The notes beneath the pieces are model-generated. The model made no database searches. It worked only from the letters and a program-made list of their open reading frames with translations, and was not told the DNA's origin. From NCBI RefSeq assembly GCF_000002235.5, contig NW_022145607.1, positions 35,749,029 through 35,813,028 of the forward strand: a stretch of DNA of 64,000 bases. The letters run 5' to 3'. Both the position numbers and the translations under genes were made by a program. Below are positions 33,794-46,095 of this stretch, in pieces; position 1 is the first letter of the stretch, and each line of letters starts with the position of its first letter. The stretch comes from Strongylocentrotus purpuratus (lineage: Eukaryota > Echinodermata > Echinoidea > Camarodonta > Strongylocentrotidae).

Positions 33794-33999
33794 TTCTAAA
33801 TCTGAAAGTATCAGAGACTATAATATCATTTAGATATGCATAAAAAAATGATGCGTCTTCCCATTCAGCTCTATTTGATTCAATAGGTCCTTCCAACAAT
33901 GCATCAGCACCTTCAACACTTGTAACACCAACAGATTCACAATCATTTGATTCATGGTCGATATGCATATTGGGATGAACATCATCACTGTCACGGACG
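33794..33999 (-). CDS. Candidate upstream exon of foldback-borne gene
   Basis: After the acceptor tatgttgcag the frame encodes an acidic segment (VRDSDDVHPNMHIDHES) and then EGPIESNRAEWEDASFFYAY and VSDTFRFR before a gtaggt donor in phase 1. It enters in phase 2, so at least one more 5' exon is needed. It may lie near 34140-34480, where several short ATG-led frames occur, but none matches cleanly. The protein is unrecognised and could be a transposon-encoded factor or captured host sequence. Confidence 0.4.
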
Positions 34000-34499
34000 C
34001 TGCAACATATGATGCATCAATACATCATCTAGGTCTAACTCTAAGTCAGGAACATATTAACATTTATCACGGCAAACACTCAATGCATCTGATGCCGACA
34101 CTTCGGCCCCCATCATAGCCATCATAGCCATCACTCACACTTCAATTGCACGCAGCGGGTGTGCATGCTAACCGTACGCCGAGCTGTACACTCGTACTCA
34201 TGCACTTTCACTTTGGACAGGGAATTATCAATGATTACTTTAACAATTTCTCATGCTATTTCCCTCGCTTTGTGACGGGGAGTTCTCACACTATACAATT
34301 TATCAGTTTCACGCGACATGCTCACAAAAATAACGTTGAAAGAGAAAGAAAATCATTCATTTACCATGCAGTGTTGGTACTCCCCGGCAACTGATCCAGA
34401 CAAATGGACAGGATATGGCTGACGTACGTTGCAATTGCATGAGCACATGGGCATGCGCACGCATGCAATTTTTTTTTACCCGGATGTAGCGGTACTAGG

Positions 34500-36560
34500 T
34501 CGTATTTGCTACGTTGGCCCAACGTCATATAGCCAACCAATATATACATGCACTATTTATCAGTAAAGATGGAGACGATATAGACCAACGTTAAGCCAAG
34601 GTTGGCCCAACGTCGTGTATATTAGCCAACATATCCACCATTTCTCAGTAAAATTTGAAACGATGGACCAACATTGAGCCAACGTTAATAGCCAAACGTC
34701 GAATAGCCAATTAACAGCCACAATTTATCAGTAATAATTGAGACGATGGACCAACGTTCAGCCAACATTGGCCCAACATCGAATGGCCAGCCAAAAGCCA
34801 ACATTTAAAATTTAAAATTGAGACGATGGACCAACGTTCAGCCGACGTTAGCCCAACGTCGAATAGCCAACCCAAAGCCACCATTTTAAAAAAAAAAATG
34901 AGACGATGGACCAACATGAAGCCAACATTGGCCCAACGCCGAATAGCCAACCAATAGCCAACATTTATAAGTTAAAATTAAGACGATGGTCCAACTTTCA
35001 GCCCACATTGGCCTAACGTCGAATAGCCAACCAAACGCCAACAGTTATCAGTAATATTTGAGACAATGGACCAACGTTCAGCCAACATTGGCCCAACGTC
35101 GAATAGCCAACAAATAGCCACCTTTTATCAGTGTAAATGGCGACAATGGACCAACGTTGAGCCAACTTTAGCTTAACGTCGAATAGCCAACCAATAGCCA
35201 CCATTTATCAGTAAAAATAGTGACAATGGACCAATGTTCAGCCAACATTGGCCCAACGTCGAATAGCCAACTAATAGCCACCATTATCAGTGAAAATGGC
35301 GACAATGAGCCAACGTTAGCCCAATGTCGAATAGGCAACCAAAAGCCAACATTTATCAGTAATAAATGAGACAATAGACCAACGTTCAACCAACATTGGC
35401 CCAACGTCGAATAGCCAACCAATAGCCAACATTTATCAGTGATAATTGAGACGATGGACCAACATTTAGCCAACATTGGCCAAACGTCGAATAGCCAACA
35501 ACCCAAAGCCACCATTTATCAGTGAAAATGGCGACAATGGACCAACATTGAACCAACAATAGCCCAACGTCGAATAGCTAACCAAAAGCCACCATTTATC
35601 AGTGAAAATGGCGACAATAGACCAACGTTCAACCAACATTAGCCCAACGTCGAATAGCCAACCAATAGCCATCATTTATCAGTGAAAATGGCGACAATGG
35701 ACCAACGTTCAGCCAACATTGGACCAACGTCGAATAGCCAACCAATAGCCACCATTTATCAGTGAAAATGGCGACAATGGACCAACGTTCAGCCAACATT
35801 GGCCCAACGTCGAATAGCCAACCAATAGCCACCATTTATCAGTGAAAATGGCGACAATGGACCAACGTTAACCCAACGTCGAATAGCCAATCAATAGCCA
35901 ATATTTATCCGTGATAATTGAGACGATGGACCAACATTTAGCCAACATTGGCCCAACGTCGAATAGCCAACCCAAAGCCACCATTTATCAGTGAAAATGG
36001 CGACAATGGACCAACATTAAACCAACAATAGCCCAACGTCGAATAGCCAACCAAAAGCCACCATTTATCAGTGAAAATGGCGACAATGGACCAACGTTCA
36101 GCCAACATTGGCCCAACGTCGAAGCGCCAACCAATAGCCACCATTTATCGCTGAAAATGGCGACAATGGACCAACGTTCAGCCAACATTGGCCCAACGTC
36201 GAATAGCCAACCAATAGCCACCATTTATCGCTGAAAATGGCGACAATGGACCAACGTTCAGCCAACATTGGACCAACGTCGAATAGCCAACCAATAGCCA
36301 CCATTTATCAGTGAAAATGGCGACAATGGACCAACGTTCAGCCAACATTGGCCCTACGTCGAATAGCCGACCAATAGCCACCATTTATCAGTGAAAATGG
36401 CGACAATGGACCAACGTTCAGCCAACATTGGCCCAACGTCGAATGAGCCAACCAATTGCCACAATTAATCAGTAAAGAATGGCGACGATGGCCCAACGAT
36501 TAGCCAACGTTGGCTTGCCGACTGCGACCCTGCCGACCATGGCCGACGTTGGCCCAACGC
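34500..36560. repeat. Right satellite array, 80-bp units
   Basis: About 25 units of 80 bp contain 'ccatttatcagtgaaaatgg', 'ggaccaacgttcagccaac' and 'cccaacgtcgaatagcc'. Spacing is exactly 80 bp at 36061, 36141, 36221, 36301 and 36381. Units toward 36400 are nearly identical, while those near 34600 are more divergent. Confidence 0.95.
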
Positions 36561-36739
36561 CGTATTGTTATCTGGGCCCTTTTGTAAGTCCCGGATCCGC
36601 CCGTGACTTATAGAAATTACACCGAGTAAGAATTGGTCGGTGAAATACGTGTTAACTTAATTGTAGCAAGTTGGTTTGAGTAAGAGGGTGTGGACAACTA
36701 ATAGTGTAAGTCAAATATTCATGAGATATGTACTGCTGC

Positions 36740-37279
36740 TGGGATTAGTTGAGTTATGTTGCAGAGGGCGCTACACAAAATAATTGTTTTGTGAGATAAT
36801 GAAAAACTGAGTGTCAAATTTGAAAGAACATACAGTTTAAATGACAAAATCATCTTTGTTTGATCAAAATCGGTTCAGAGATGGCTGAAATATCCATTTA
36901 CAATTTCTAATACTTGTGTACTTTTGAAAGAGCTGTTGAAAAAACAAAATAGCGCCTTTACCTTTACGTCATATTTCAACCAATGCCGATGTTGACTTTT
37001 TGTTGGCATTTTTTGTGTTGGTTATTATGCACAACCAGCCGGCCCATGTATTTTTATTTTTAATTAAATAATTAATTAATGGTCAACTTGTTTTTTTGAA
37101 AGTGGAACTGAATTGGTATGATCGTATTGGCTAAATTTCACACATTTTGGGGTCTAAAATTACCTTCATAGCAATTTTAGGTTCTAAAAGGGCACTAGAA
37201 ATGTCATAAATAAGAATAAGAGCAATAACTATGCACTTTGAAGGTATTTGCGGTCTGAAAACAGAACTCAAATATCCCT
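36740..37279. mobile_element. TTAA MITE, copy 2, left end degraded
   Basis: This 540-bp copy is of the same family as 27809-28365. The right end ATCCCT is followed by TTAA (37280-37283). The left end has diverged (gggattagttgag) and no TTAA remains there. It lies just outside the right arm. Confidence 0.8.
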
Positions 37280-37861
37280 TTAACCTACGCCGACTAGCAA
37301 GCCACCGTCTGAACATAGATAGGCATGTTGTGAAATAAGCCACTGCTCATTAACTTTGTACATGTACGTGGGGGGTTCATTGCATGCCTATGGGAGATTT
37401 CACCTACTCAAAGACACAAGAGTGTGTGGTGTGTGTACACATTCAATGACAATGATTATTTCACAAGAAGGCAAAACATTTTATCAAGTATTGGATGGCT
37501 TCGAGTGTGATACAAGAATATATTGCTCGAGCTACGACAGTATGAGCATTTATATTCTTGTATCACACGAAAACAAACCATAAATATTATTATTATTATT
37601 ATCTATATCAGGATGACTAGCAAAATAACTGCACATTGGGTACAGTGACCGCCTGACCAGGTACCAGCAAAAGTGTTGATTTTCATCAATAATCAAGCAA
37701 TATTGTATTGACAGTTGGAAGTTCCCGGATGACAGAGCAATATAAAAACAATATTGATCTATGCATGTATCATCCGGGTACTGCACTAACGATATCAAAT
37801 ACACTGATTTATTGTACCACTGGGAAGCATATAGATAATGATGTTTCATATTGTTTCACAG

Positions 37862-37957
37862 ATAACATGGCGATGAAGCATGCTTGTTGGACGTCTATCT
37901 CAAGTACAGATGGAGGAGAGGGAATTACTCTTCAGTCATCACATGAACATGATGAAG
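37862..37957 (+). CDS. Gene 2 short exon A
   Basis: This 96-nt phase 1-1 exon encodes DNMAMKHACWTSISSTDG and a tail ending EHDE. The acceptor ends tttcacag and the donor is gtatct. It mirrors 12007-12099 with one extra codon. The core is MKHA, so it lacks the SUMO-acceptor consensus seen in exons B to D. It is the most 5' exon found for gene 2; the start exon is not visible. Confidence 0.65.
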
Positions 37958-38024
37958 GTATCTGTTTCAATGTGTTGTGCTGTATTTGCTAATGTTTCTG
38001 ATGACTAATGACAATTGAGTTCAG

Positions 38025-38049
38025 TATATATATATATATATATATATAT
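38025..38049. repeat. TA microsatellite
   Basis: About 12 TA units in the intron after exon A. The left arm has only two to three units at the mirrored place, so it expanded on the right. Confidence 0.95.
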
Positions 38050-38303
38050 GCTCTCTCTCATCTATCTCGAAATAATTGTCTGTGGGTGTTATTTTTTTTT
38101 TTTTTTTAAGTTGCTTTGAGACTGAAGTTTGTTTTTATTCATGAAGCATAACATTAAACATTAAAATTACAAAGGTGTGAAGAGTAGACCTATTGCAAGA
38201 CTGAAAAACTTTAAACAGCTTTAAAAGGAGCTGGACCTTATACCTCTAGTACATGAGTTGTGCAAAAACAGGAAATTGAGTTGATCCCTTACACCTTTAG
38301 ATA

Positions 38304-39035
38304 AAATGTTAGGAAAGCTCTCTCTCGATTCAAAACAAAAGTTGTAAGGATACAGTAATTAATATACAGATAATTTCGTCTCTGCACTGATTAAAAAAAT
38401 AATGTTAAAGCTATATTCATTATTCATTACACTGATAAAAGTATTGTGATTCACGAATGGTAGGCATGTGCAATCAAAATTTAAAGGGAGATTGCTGGCA
38501 GTTTCCATGTGCAGAAGGTCATAATTCCCTGACACCAGAGTTAACACCAGACTTGACACCAGGCTTAGTGGAAGTACCATTAATGGCAGTGAAAAAAATA
38601 CACGGGGGCTCGGGGCAAATTAGCCCCCGAAATGCCTAAAAGAGCCCCCGAAAATCAGAAAAGAGCCCCTGTAGTTTGCATAGAGTTCAATGCAAAACAA
38701 ATTTTAGAATGTTATTTCATGCAGGCAAGCATGAAAAATAGCCCCCGAAAAATAGATATTAATTTTTTCCCTGATTAATGGGTGTACAAGTCTTGCATAC
38801 AGCAAATCGTAGTTCCATCAAGAAATACCCCTACCCCTAGTCTTTCAGAGAATGTAAAATATGTAAAATAATCATGGCTTTACCATATAAGGATGGGTGG
38901 AATAAGAAGAGCATTACATAAGGCCTGTTGGTCATAAAACTGAAGGTGATTGACAATATTTATTGGGTGAATGCCCAAATGGTGTCAAATTCCCCATTGA
39001 GAGCCCACTACAATGCAATGCATCTCTTATATACA
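38304..39035. mobile_element. Right-arm-only insertion with 'gagcccccg' repeats
   Basis: The left arm is continuous across this site (about 11690-11710). The extra 730 bp contains repeated 'agagcccccgaaa' words, which also occur near the end of the hAT element at 3570-3669. The ends were not resolved. Confidence 0.5.
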
Positions 39036-39253
39036 ACCTTCGTTCTCTCACCTTACACATTAAATCATGAAGAAGAAAACAAATAAGTAAGATTTTATTA
39101 AAAACGAGTCAATGGACTAGTTCAGAATCAAGAATGTTTATTTGCACCAATACAACCTCTAAACAGATGTATAATACATAAATATTCAAAAACACAATTT
39201 ACATATTTATAAATAACATAGTATCCACTTCACTCTGTATTATAGAAATAAAG

Positions 39254-39417
39254 GCCCAAATTCACAAAGGAGGTTTGTTGACAAACCTTGGTTTTCGTAC
39301 ATCATATGACGTGTTTTACGCGTTTTTTACAAACCTGGTTTGTAAAGAACAAAAGGAGGTTTGGCGAAACAAAAGGAGGTTTGAGCTCAAACCTTGCTTT
39401 GTGAATTCGGGCCAATA
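39254..39417. mobile_element. Palindromic MITE, right arm only
   Basis: GGCCCAAATTCACAAAG is mirrored by CTTTGTGAATTCGGGCC. AATAA appears on both sides as a likely 5-bp duplication. The left arm has the unoccupied site (about 11461-11480) without it, so the insertion followed the arm duplication. Confidence 0.85.
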
Positions 39418-39466
39418 AGTCTGTAGTGATCAAGAGTTTTAATGATTTTTATTTTTACATGTACAG

Positions 39467-39529
39467 AAAACATCTGCATCAAGGAGGAAGGAGAAGTTGA
39501 GGAGGAGGAGACGTGTCTTTCCATTCCAG
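39467..39529 (+). CDS. Gene 2 short exon B
   Basis: This 63-nt phase 1-1 exon encodes ENICIKEEGEVEEEETCLSI with Pro following. It carries IKEE followed by a run of Glu. The acceptor ends atgtacag. As on the left, two phase-1 donors are possible (gttcag, or ggtcag 27 nt later inside the minisatellite). Confidence 0.65.
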
Positions 39530-39540
39530 GTTCAGATGGA

Positions 39541-39675
39541 TTGAGATATGAGGGTCAGCTTGTAACTCATAACGGTATGCTATAGGTTGTTGAAGGAATA
39601 TGAAACATTGAGAGATGAGGGTCAGCTTGTAACTCATGGCGGTATGCTATAGGTTCTTGAAGGAAAATCAAACAT
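39541..39675. repeat. 67-bp minisatellite beside exon B, two copies
   Basis: The right-arm version of the five-copy array at 9934-10268, in the same position relative to exon B. Confidence 0.85.
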
Positions 39676-40538
39676 TTATAGCAATTTGATTACGGTACTG
39701 AAATTTTTCTCTGAAGCTCCTTCTCCTTTGGCGGCGCACTTCTAAAAATATATTTTGTATAACATACCGGTAATATTAAAGGTTCTCTAAAAAGAAAAAA
39801 AAAAAACATTCCCAAGTCATAGATCTCGAACAGTTGATGTGTTAGTCATTTTGTGTGTTGGAACAAGTGGGATAGTTGTCCAGGAGTTTGTCATAGTTAC
39901 TTTACAAATTCAGCCAATATGAAGTGCCCATGCGTTTAGTACTGTAATTAACATCGTATTAACGACACTTTTTTGCCACTGAAAAAAATTCAAAGTCGGG
40001 GGTGGGTCTTATACACGGTACACATAGTTTTTATGTTTTGATTTATGCCCCTCCATCTGGCGCTATGCCTGGCAATGTCTCCCAGCTCAGTAATCGGTGT
40101 GTTGACTATTTTTAGGCACTTCATGATCATTTTGAAGCGAGATTTTTTAGGGCTTCAATATTACCCCATATCTCAGATTTAACATTGTTAAACGATGCCT
40201 TTAATAGGAAAATCAAATCTTAAATTGTTGAGCCAAACAGAAAGTATGAATGTTTTTTGTGAATAGGGAGGGTGCATCCTTGGGGCACACTCCTGCTTGC
40301 AAAGTCCAATAAAAAAAAACTGAAAATATCCATATTATAGATCTAATTGCATACATTGATAGGTGTCCTTCAATGTTCTTTTCCCTCTGTTTCATACCAT
40401 GACATTCATTCTTGGGAGTTATTGGCATATCATATTTTATTTGGTTATAAAATTCATTCTTTGTAGCCAATAATAAATAACCAGATCAAATTTTACTTCT
40501 CAGATAATATGAAAACATCTTTACTTTGTTCATAACAG

Positions 40539-40628
40539 GCTTGGTCTTCACCATCAAACAAGAAGTTGACACAGACATGTTTGAATCCCTCTCAAGTACA
40601 GAAGGACAAGACTCATCGACAGAACAAG
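40539..40628 (+). CDS. Gene 2 short exon C
   Basis: This 90-nt phase 1-1 exon encodes GLVFTIKQEVDTDMFESLSS and a tail ending STEQ. The acceptor ends ataacag and the donor is gtatc. The core is IKQE. It is identical in length to the two left copies. Confidence 0.75.
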
Positions 40629-41462
40629 GTATCATAAAGTTATCAAGAGAAGTCCAATGTGCATGGCCAGGCTCTGGGGTTTATAGATGCACTCTGGTGC
40701 AATCCTTATTTTGAAGCATTTCAAGCAAATTTTGTACCTCATATTATTGAATGATGTTGGGTGGGAATAAACATTAATCTGTTGCTGAATTTGTTAAAAC
40801 CCCTTGAAGTAAATTAGTTAAGATACAATGAAGGTATTGAAGGTATTGTTTGACAATGTTGTTAAATATGAGATGCATGTCCTTGCGTGTTATCAGTGTC
40901 TGTGATATGGTGTAATATTGAAGCCCTAAAAATATTGCGCTTCTAAATGATAATCAAGAGCCTCAAAAAAGTAAAAAATCTTTGAGTGACCGGTTTTACC
41001 ATACCGGTACTCATTTTCCCCAAGAGACTGTAGTGTTAAGAAAACCAATAGGAAAACAGTTTTTTAAATTTCGATTTCCAATCATAAACATCTTGATAAT
41101 CAGATCGGCTTGTATATTTCATGGCCTTCCTGACTGTCCTAAGGGTTTATAATTATCATGGCAGCATGAGCTAAATCCAGGATTTCGTTTCAAAATCTGT
41201 GACAAAGTTACCCAAAAAGACTTAAAATATGAACTATAGGCCTATATTCAAAAGGAAGGGAACAAGTTGATATTAAAGTAAATAACATTTTCTCTATGTT
41301 CCAGTTTAATATCTTGAACATCAAGTTGCACCAAGAATTGACATGGTCTGAAAAATAGACAAATTGATGAAAAGTAGTTCCAAATCCTCCAATAATTAGC
41401 GAATTCACAGCTGTTTAAAAGAATGAAGTTGAACATTTCTTCTTGATTTCTTTTTCTTATAG

Positions 41463-41567
41463 AAATGGTCTATGCCACCATAAAGCAAGAAGACAAAGAA
41501 GAGATATTTGAATCTATTACAACTCACGGTGAAGGAGGAGGAGAAACTGAGCAATCAATTCTTGAAG
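41463..41567 (+). CDS. Gene 2 short exon D
   Basis: This 105-nt phase 1-1 exon encodes EMVYATIKQEDKEEIFESIT and a Gly/Glu-rich tail ending SILE. The acceptor ends cttatag and the donor is gtatg. The core is IKQE. It splices in frame to the finger exon at 46096 across a 4.5 kb intron holding a MITE and an antisense LINE. Confidence 0.75.
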
Positions 41568-41610
41568 GTATGATCAACATTCTTTCATTTTAAAGGCAAA
41601 TGGGATCCTT

Positions 41611-42122
41611 AAAGGGGAAGTCCATCCTGATAATAATTTGGTTTGAATACCCCCCCCCCCCCACACCTAAAAAAAGAAAAAGAAAAAAACAAACAAACAT
41701 ATTACTGAAAGTTTGAGCAAAATCTGATGAAAAATAGAAAAGTTATACTCTGTACAAACAATTTCATGAACTGCTGTTTCTTAGTTATTAATGACGGTAT
41801 AGATTTGTTTCATACAATGGTTGTATAAAAAATATATTTTTTAATAATTACATTTAGTTCGATCGAAGATTGATGAATTTTTTTAGGGAAAGTATATATT
41901 TTAGATTTTTTTAAATATTTTGTTTAAAGTTGAGGGTAAATGGGAGGGGAGCTTGCAAGATACGTCACAGAGTTGCCTAATTGTGTATGATTGCTTGCAC
42001 CTTCAAGTAGTCATAACTTTCTTGTTTTCAATCGTTTTTTACTCAAACTTTCACTGAGATGTTTCTGTCATTTTTCTGTTTCCATAAAACAAACTTAATA
42101 TGAGGGTGGAATTCTCCTTCAA
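41611..42122. mobile_element. MITE with AAGGGGAAGTCCA ends
   Basis: It starts AAGGGGAAGTCCATCCT and ends AGGGTGGAATTCTCCTTC, imperfect inverted ends. TTAA stands at the left boundary; the right boundary has decayed. A short remnant of one end survives in the left arm near 7465-7500, so it was present before or lost after the duplication. Confidence 0.6.
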
Positions 42123-42953
42123 TGATTTAAAAAAAATCAGTACTGACAGCAGAAGAATCATCAGATCAATGACAGTTTTGAAAAATAGTATAGACGATAC
42201 AACAGTTTTAAATTGTTGAAATTAGTATTCATAACGTATTATAGAGAGTAATGTCTGAGCAAAACAGTATTTTACTGTTCTTTAAATCTCACTGGGCTGA
42301 TCCAACCAATTCTGTCCTGCTTGTGATGGCTGAGCATATATGCTTCAGCCATTGACTTACCTATTAAAGTTCATGCATATATTGAGGAATACACTATAAG
42401 GTGCGCAATATAATCTAACAGCCTCATTATTTATCATTACGTGTATAGCTTGAATTTGGCTTCCTTATTAATTCTTCCAAATCTTCTTTAAAAGTCGCTA
42501 TATATTTTCACTTTATATCATGTTTTCTAATATACTTTTCCAACAAAACAACAACTTCACAACTTTATATTTTTCTGACGTTAAATTAGGTTTTAAATTA
42601 AATGGACATGTGCGTACTTTCATCTCACCCTCTACAAGTATTTGAAAGCGATAGATAAAGAAAAGAAATTACATCCTACATTACATTATACAATAATTTG
42701 ACATACAAGGTTTGGTACATATGTGCCTAATTAGTAATAACAAAAATAGGTTAGTGATCATATGTACCTGCAATCAATCAAAGTAGCACAGGACTGCACT
42801 CTTCAAGAGGGTTTCAAAATGATAGGAATTAAAGAATGTGCATTTGTTGTTTCTTAAATTAAATTTCGATTTGTATTTTCTAGTAAATTCAGTACATAGT
42901 TTTGTTTGTTTTCATTGCACATTTTGGATAGTACTGCTGTTAGATCAGCCCTA

Positions 42954-43099
42954 GGCCCCGTCTTTTATAGAGTTAATGTTGAGTGCAACTTATTTGCGAT
43001 AAATATCGAATCGCAACTCTTAATATGTACATGAGAGATAAGAGACTGCAAGCTTGCGATTGATTTTGGATCAATCTCAACTCTTTATAAGATGGGGCC
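42954..43099. mobile_element. GGCCCCGT MITE, right-arm copy
   Basis: The mirror of 4892-5058, directly beside the LINE endonuclease fragment. It is slightly shorter, with the same inverted ends. Confidence 0.7.
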
Positions 43100-45306
43100 C
43101 TGAATTCCAAGGAATTCAGGTCATCTGTAGTGTTAACCATGTTTCACTTAAAGCAATAACATCAAATTAAACTTTCAATTACTGAAGGTACACAGATAAA
43201 GCTCCATGGATCTTATTCAAACTTCTACAATTCATATGAAAAAGTGAAATGTATCTGTTTCACACACTCCATCAAAGCTGTCATCCACTGATAAAGATAA
43301 AGACCAGTTATGGTCATGCGATTGCATTGTATGGAATCGATCAGAAAAGGTTGATTATCTAGCATGTATTGGTGTGTACCGCAAGGTTCTAGAATCATCA
43401 AAATTATATGAAATTTGGCCCAGTCTTGGTAAAGTTACAAGCACTGTACACAGAAAGATGTATATGGGACTACGCACACGTGCACGACACGTGCGTTATA
43501 TCCATCAGGTCCAAATAGATATAGTAATTTACCAAATATATCAACTAATAGGCGGTTTCTCAGCAAAATTTGGTATGATCACGTATTAGTCAAAACATAT
43601 TCTGTCACATGATTGGTAATAAGAGCTTCTATTTCATTTTTTGAGATAGGGGCGTTCCCAAAACTGGTCTTTACCTTTAAAGGTGATTGAGTATGCAATA
43701 ATTTCTTCAGAATTTCCAAAATGACCAGGTCTTATCCATTCATTACAAATAGACATACCGGTACAGGAAACATAATTGTAAGAAAATTTCTTTTGAAGGG
43801 ACTTAGTAAAATTGTAAAGATGAGAGAAAATGGTACTAAGGTAATGACTTCGATGCTAGATATACAATTAAAGACCATTATTAACGATAAAAATTGGGGA
43901 AAGCTTAATTCTCCGAACTGTATTATTACAATTTAATTACATTTTAGGTGAATGTAAATTTGTCACAAAGCAATGAATTGGCTCTGTATACCATTCCAGA
44001 CATTAAGAAAGATGTTGAAAGATTTCTAAAAGCCTGTCTTTTGTCTTATTTTCATGGGAAAACGGTTGGGAATATTCAAAATGGTTGGGAGAATTTACTG
44101 TTAATCACTGTAAGAGGGTGTTGCACAGTGACGCCTTCTTAGAAAACCATTAATATCTTTGTGGTTTGAGAACTTGTTCAGGATTTTTTGCATGTTAGAG
44201 GGTTAGTACAGTAGGAGGAAGATAATAAGTAACATTTCATACAAAAATTTCGCAATTTTTTAATCAACCTTCTACAATGTTACCGAGTCACTTTAAGAAC
44301 GTACAAAAACAAGGACAAAGTCTTTATATTTCTTAAAAATAAAAGTGAAATGTTCTGTAAGAGATATGTCATGGTGCTGCACATTACTCTTAGATTGCAT
44401 AAACCAAGTAAAATAATTGAGTTACATTGTTTTAGTAGGTTTTGATGCAAGTTTTGTTGAATCCTCTTTGCAGTTGATGAGTTTTCTGTTAGGGGCGCTT
44501 GTTTTGTTTGGGACCGATACAAAAATTCTTCCATCGGAAGACCATGCGCCCTTAACTCTGCCTTTTTTTAGAGTCTGTATGCTTCTTGAAGCAATTCCGT
44601 GTTTGTTCAATTAGGTCTTCTTTGGTTGTTGTGCCTGAGTTCTTTAATATTGGGTTCTTGTATAACGCTCATACATGTATCTGTCCGACTTGACACTCCT
44701 GGCGCTCCCGATTTTTACTGTGGTTTTAATTTTTTTCTATTTTGTAACAACTCTTGTCTCTTGCAATATAATTTAAGCTTAACTATAATTGGACAAAGGG
44801 TCGCCAACTCGATGGCTACAGTCTATATCTTGCTCCTGTTTGCTTACCTTCTTCACAAACAAGAGTAGCGGGTATTCAATTTGGTGTTTTCTCCACACTT
44901 CTCTTTGAGACCGAAGATTCTTTTGTAGCTGTTTCGAGAACACTGCTCTTATCTGTTAACTTGGCATTTCAGGTTTGCAATTGTTTTTGAGGCTCTTATC
45001 AGTTGACTTAGAAGATGTTTGATGGCTGTGTCTCCCTCTCATTCACCTTCATGTCGACATCCATCAAGGTTGATTTTGCCTTCTCTGATGAGGTGTGAAG
45101 GTACCGAAGTTATTCTAATATCTCACTTTCTGAGACTTTCAATAGTTATGAAGCGTTGATCATGATGATCAAGTTTGTGTTGAATTTCATCAAGTTCATT
45201 TGAGATTTCATCTAATTTGCTACTAACATTTTTTGAGAGTGCCTCCTTGGAGTCCTCACTGTCTAGGAGCTCCTTGATAGTAATATGCTATTGCTAGGGT
45301 CGACAC
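43100..45306 (-). mobile_element. LINE fragment, right-arm copy with longer ORF1
   Basis: Read on the - strand, the 5' ORF1 region (from about 45290) keeps the coiled-coil segment. It is followed by the RNA-binding segment and then the ORF1 C-terminal motif VKGAWSSDGRIFV (within 44422-44610), lost from the left copy. The endonuclease start lies at about 43133-43280. A block of about 400 bp (43290-43690), absent on the left, sits inside. Parts of it (43300-43470 and 43735-44230) recur in inverse orientation near gene 3. Many stops; dead. Confidence 0.7.
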
Positions 45307-46095
45307 TAATTACCATGTCACCGCAATCACGATTATCACACCGGTATTAGTATCAATGCATGTACGCAGTTCACTAAACGTTACATCAAGTATGGGACAG
45401 TAGTAGACTATTTCGAAGATCCAACAATATCCATCAACAGTCTGCACAAGAATGGTAGCTAAATTCAACATTATCGATTCATAAGCGTTACCATTCTGTA
45501 TTCAGCACCCATTCATTCATTATGTTAAACAGATTTCACAGTTCTCTTCCTCCTTATTGGCAATATATTCTTGTAGAAAGTAATTTTATTGTCAAAGTTT
45601 TAACAGGAGTCAGGAGTAATATGTACCATATACATGAAGAAAAAAAATATCCATAACATTCTTATTTTCTGAATGTCTGCACAACAGTTTACACCGAGTT
45701 TGGATAAAAACTATAATATCATGCAACATATCTGCTGGCAATTTCCCGAGTTCTGTTTGGGACCAGATATGGTTTAATTCATTTTGACTTACATAGAAAT
45801 AAGAAATCATCTAATTAGATGCATTTTGCTTAATTGGTCCCATCAAAGTCAACTTGGGCGAAAGTCAAATTTTCTTTGACATACACACATAACAGAGATT
45901 TTAATGTATCCTGTCATAATTGATGTATGCGAAGTTGACTGTATTGAAGGTTTTAACCATTACATGATATGCATCTAGGCAGACTGGATACGCCTGGTGA
46001 TATTACTTTACTCTACAGTGATTTTGAATTCTGGCACTTACCAGAGCTCGACCTTCTCTTCAATAAGGATGTAATTACTTTCTTTTCCTCCCCAG

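Larger units (their letters stand above)
29028..36576. mobile_element. 7.5 kb foldback element with satellite-array ends
   Basis: The left end CCCAGATAACAATACGACGT is mirrored by CGTATTGTTATCTGGG at the right end. Both inverted ends are tandem arrays around the word 'ggccaacgt'. The left array (29040-30060) has units of about 55 bp; the right array (34500-36560) has 80-bp units. The core (about 30060-34500) is unique AT-rich DNA with candidate exons on the - strand. Long inverted ends made of short tandem repeats are the hallmark of foldback elements such as the TU family described in sea urchin. A target duplication could not be read because of the poly-C run on the left. Confidence 0.8.
27701..36603. 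mobile_element. Possible outer hAT-like element hosting later insertions
   Basis: CAGTGGCGGATC at about 27701 is mirrored by GGATCCGCCCGTG ending near 36603, a terminal motif common in marine hAT-like repeats. Between them lie a TTAA MITE and a 7.5 kb foldback element. The flanks do not show an 8-bp direct repeat, so the pairing of these ends is tentative. Confidence 0.3.

Noticed and set aside
34711-36384. Series of overlapping 60-80-residue frames on the - strand rich in GWLFDVGPMLAERW
   Set aside because: They are translations of the 80-bp satellite, whose unit is not a multiple of three; they repeat with the array and have no independent support.
29040-36560. CRISPR-like array
   Set aside because: The units are contiguous tandem repeats without unique spacers, in a eukaryotic context with introns and transposons.
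45969-46095. N-terminal extension of gene 2 starting MHLGRLDTPGD
   Set aside because: The reading frame crosses a clear ttttcctccccag acceptor. The equivalent positions in gene 1 are intronic, so this is read-through.
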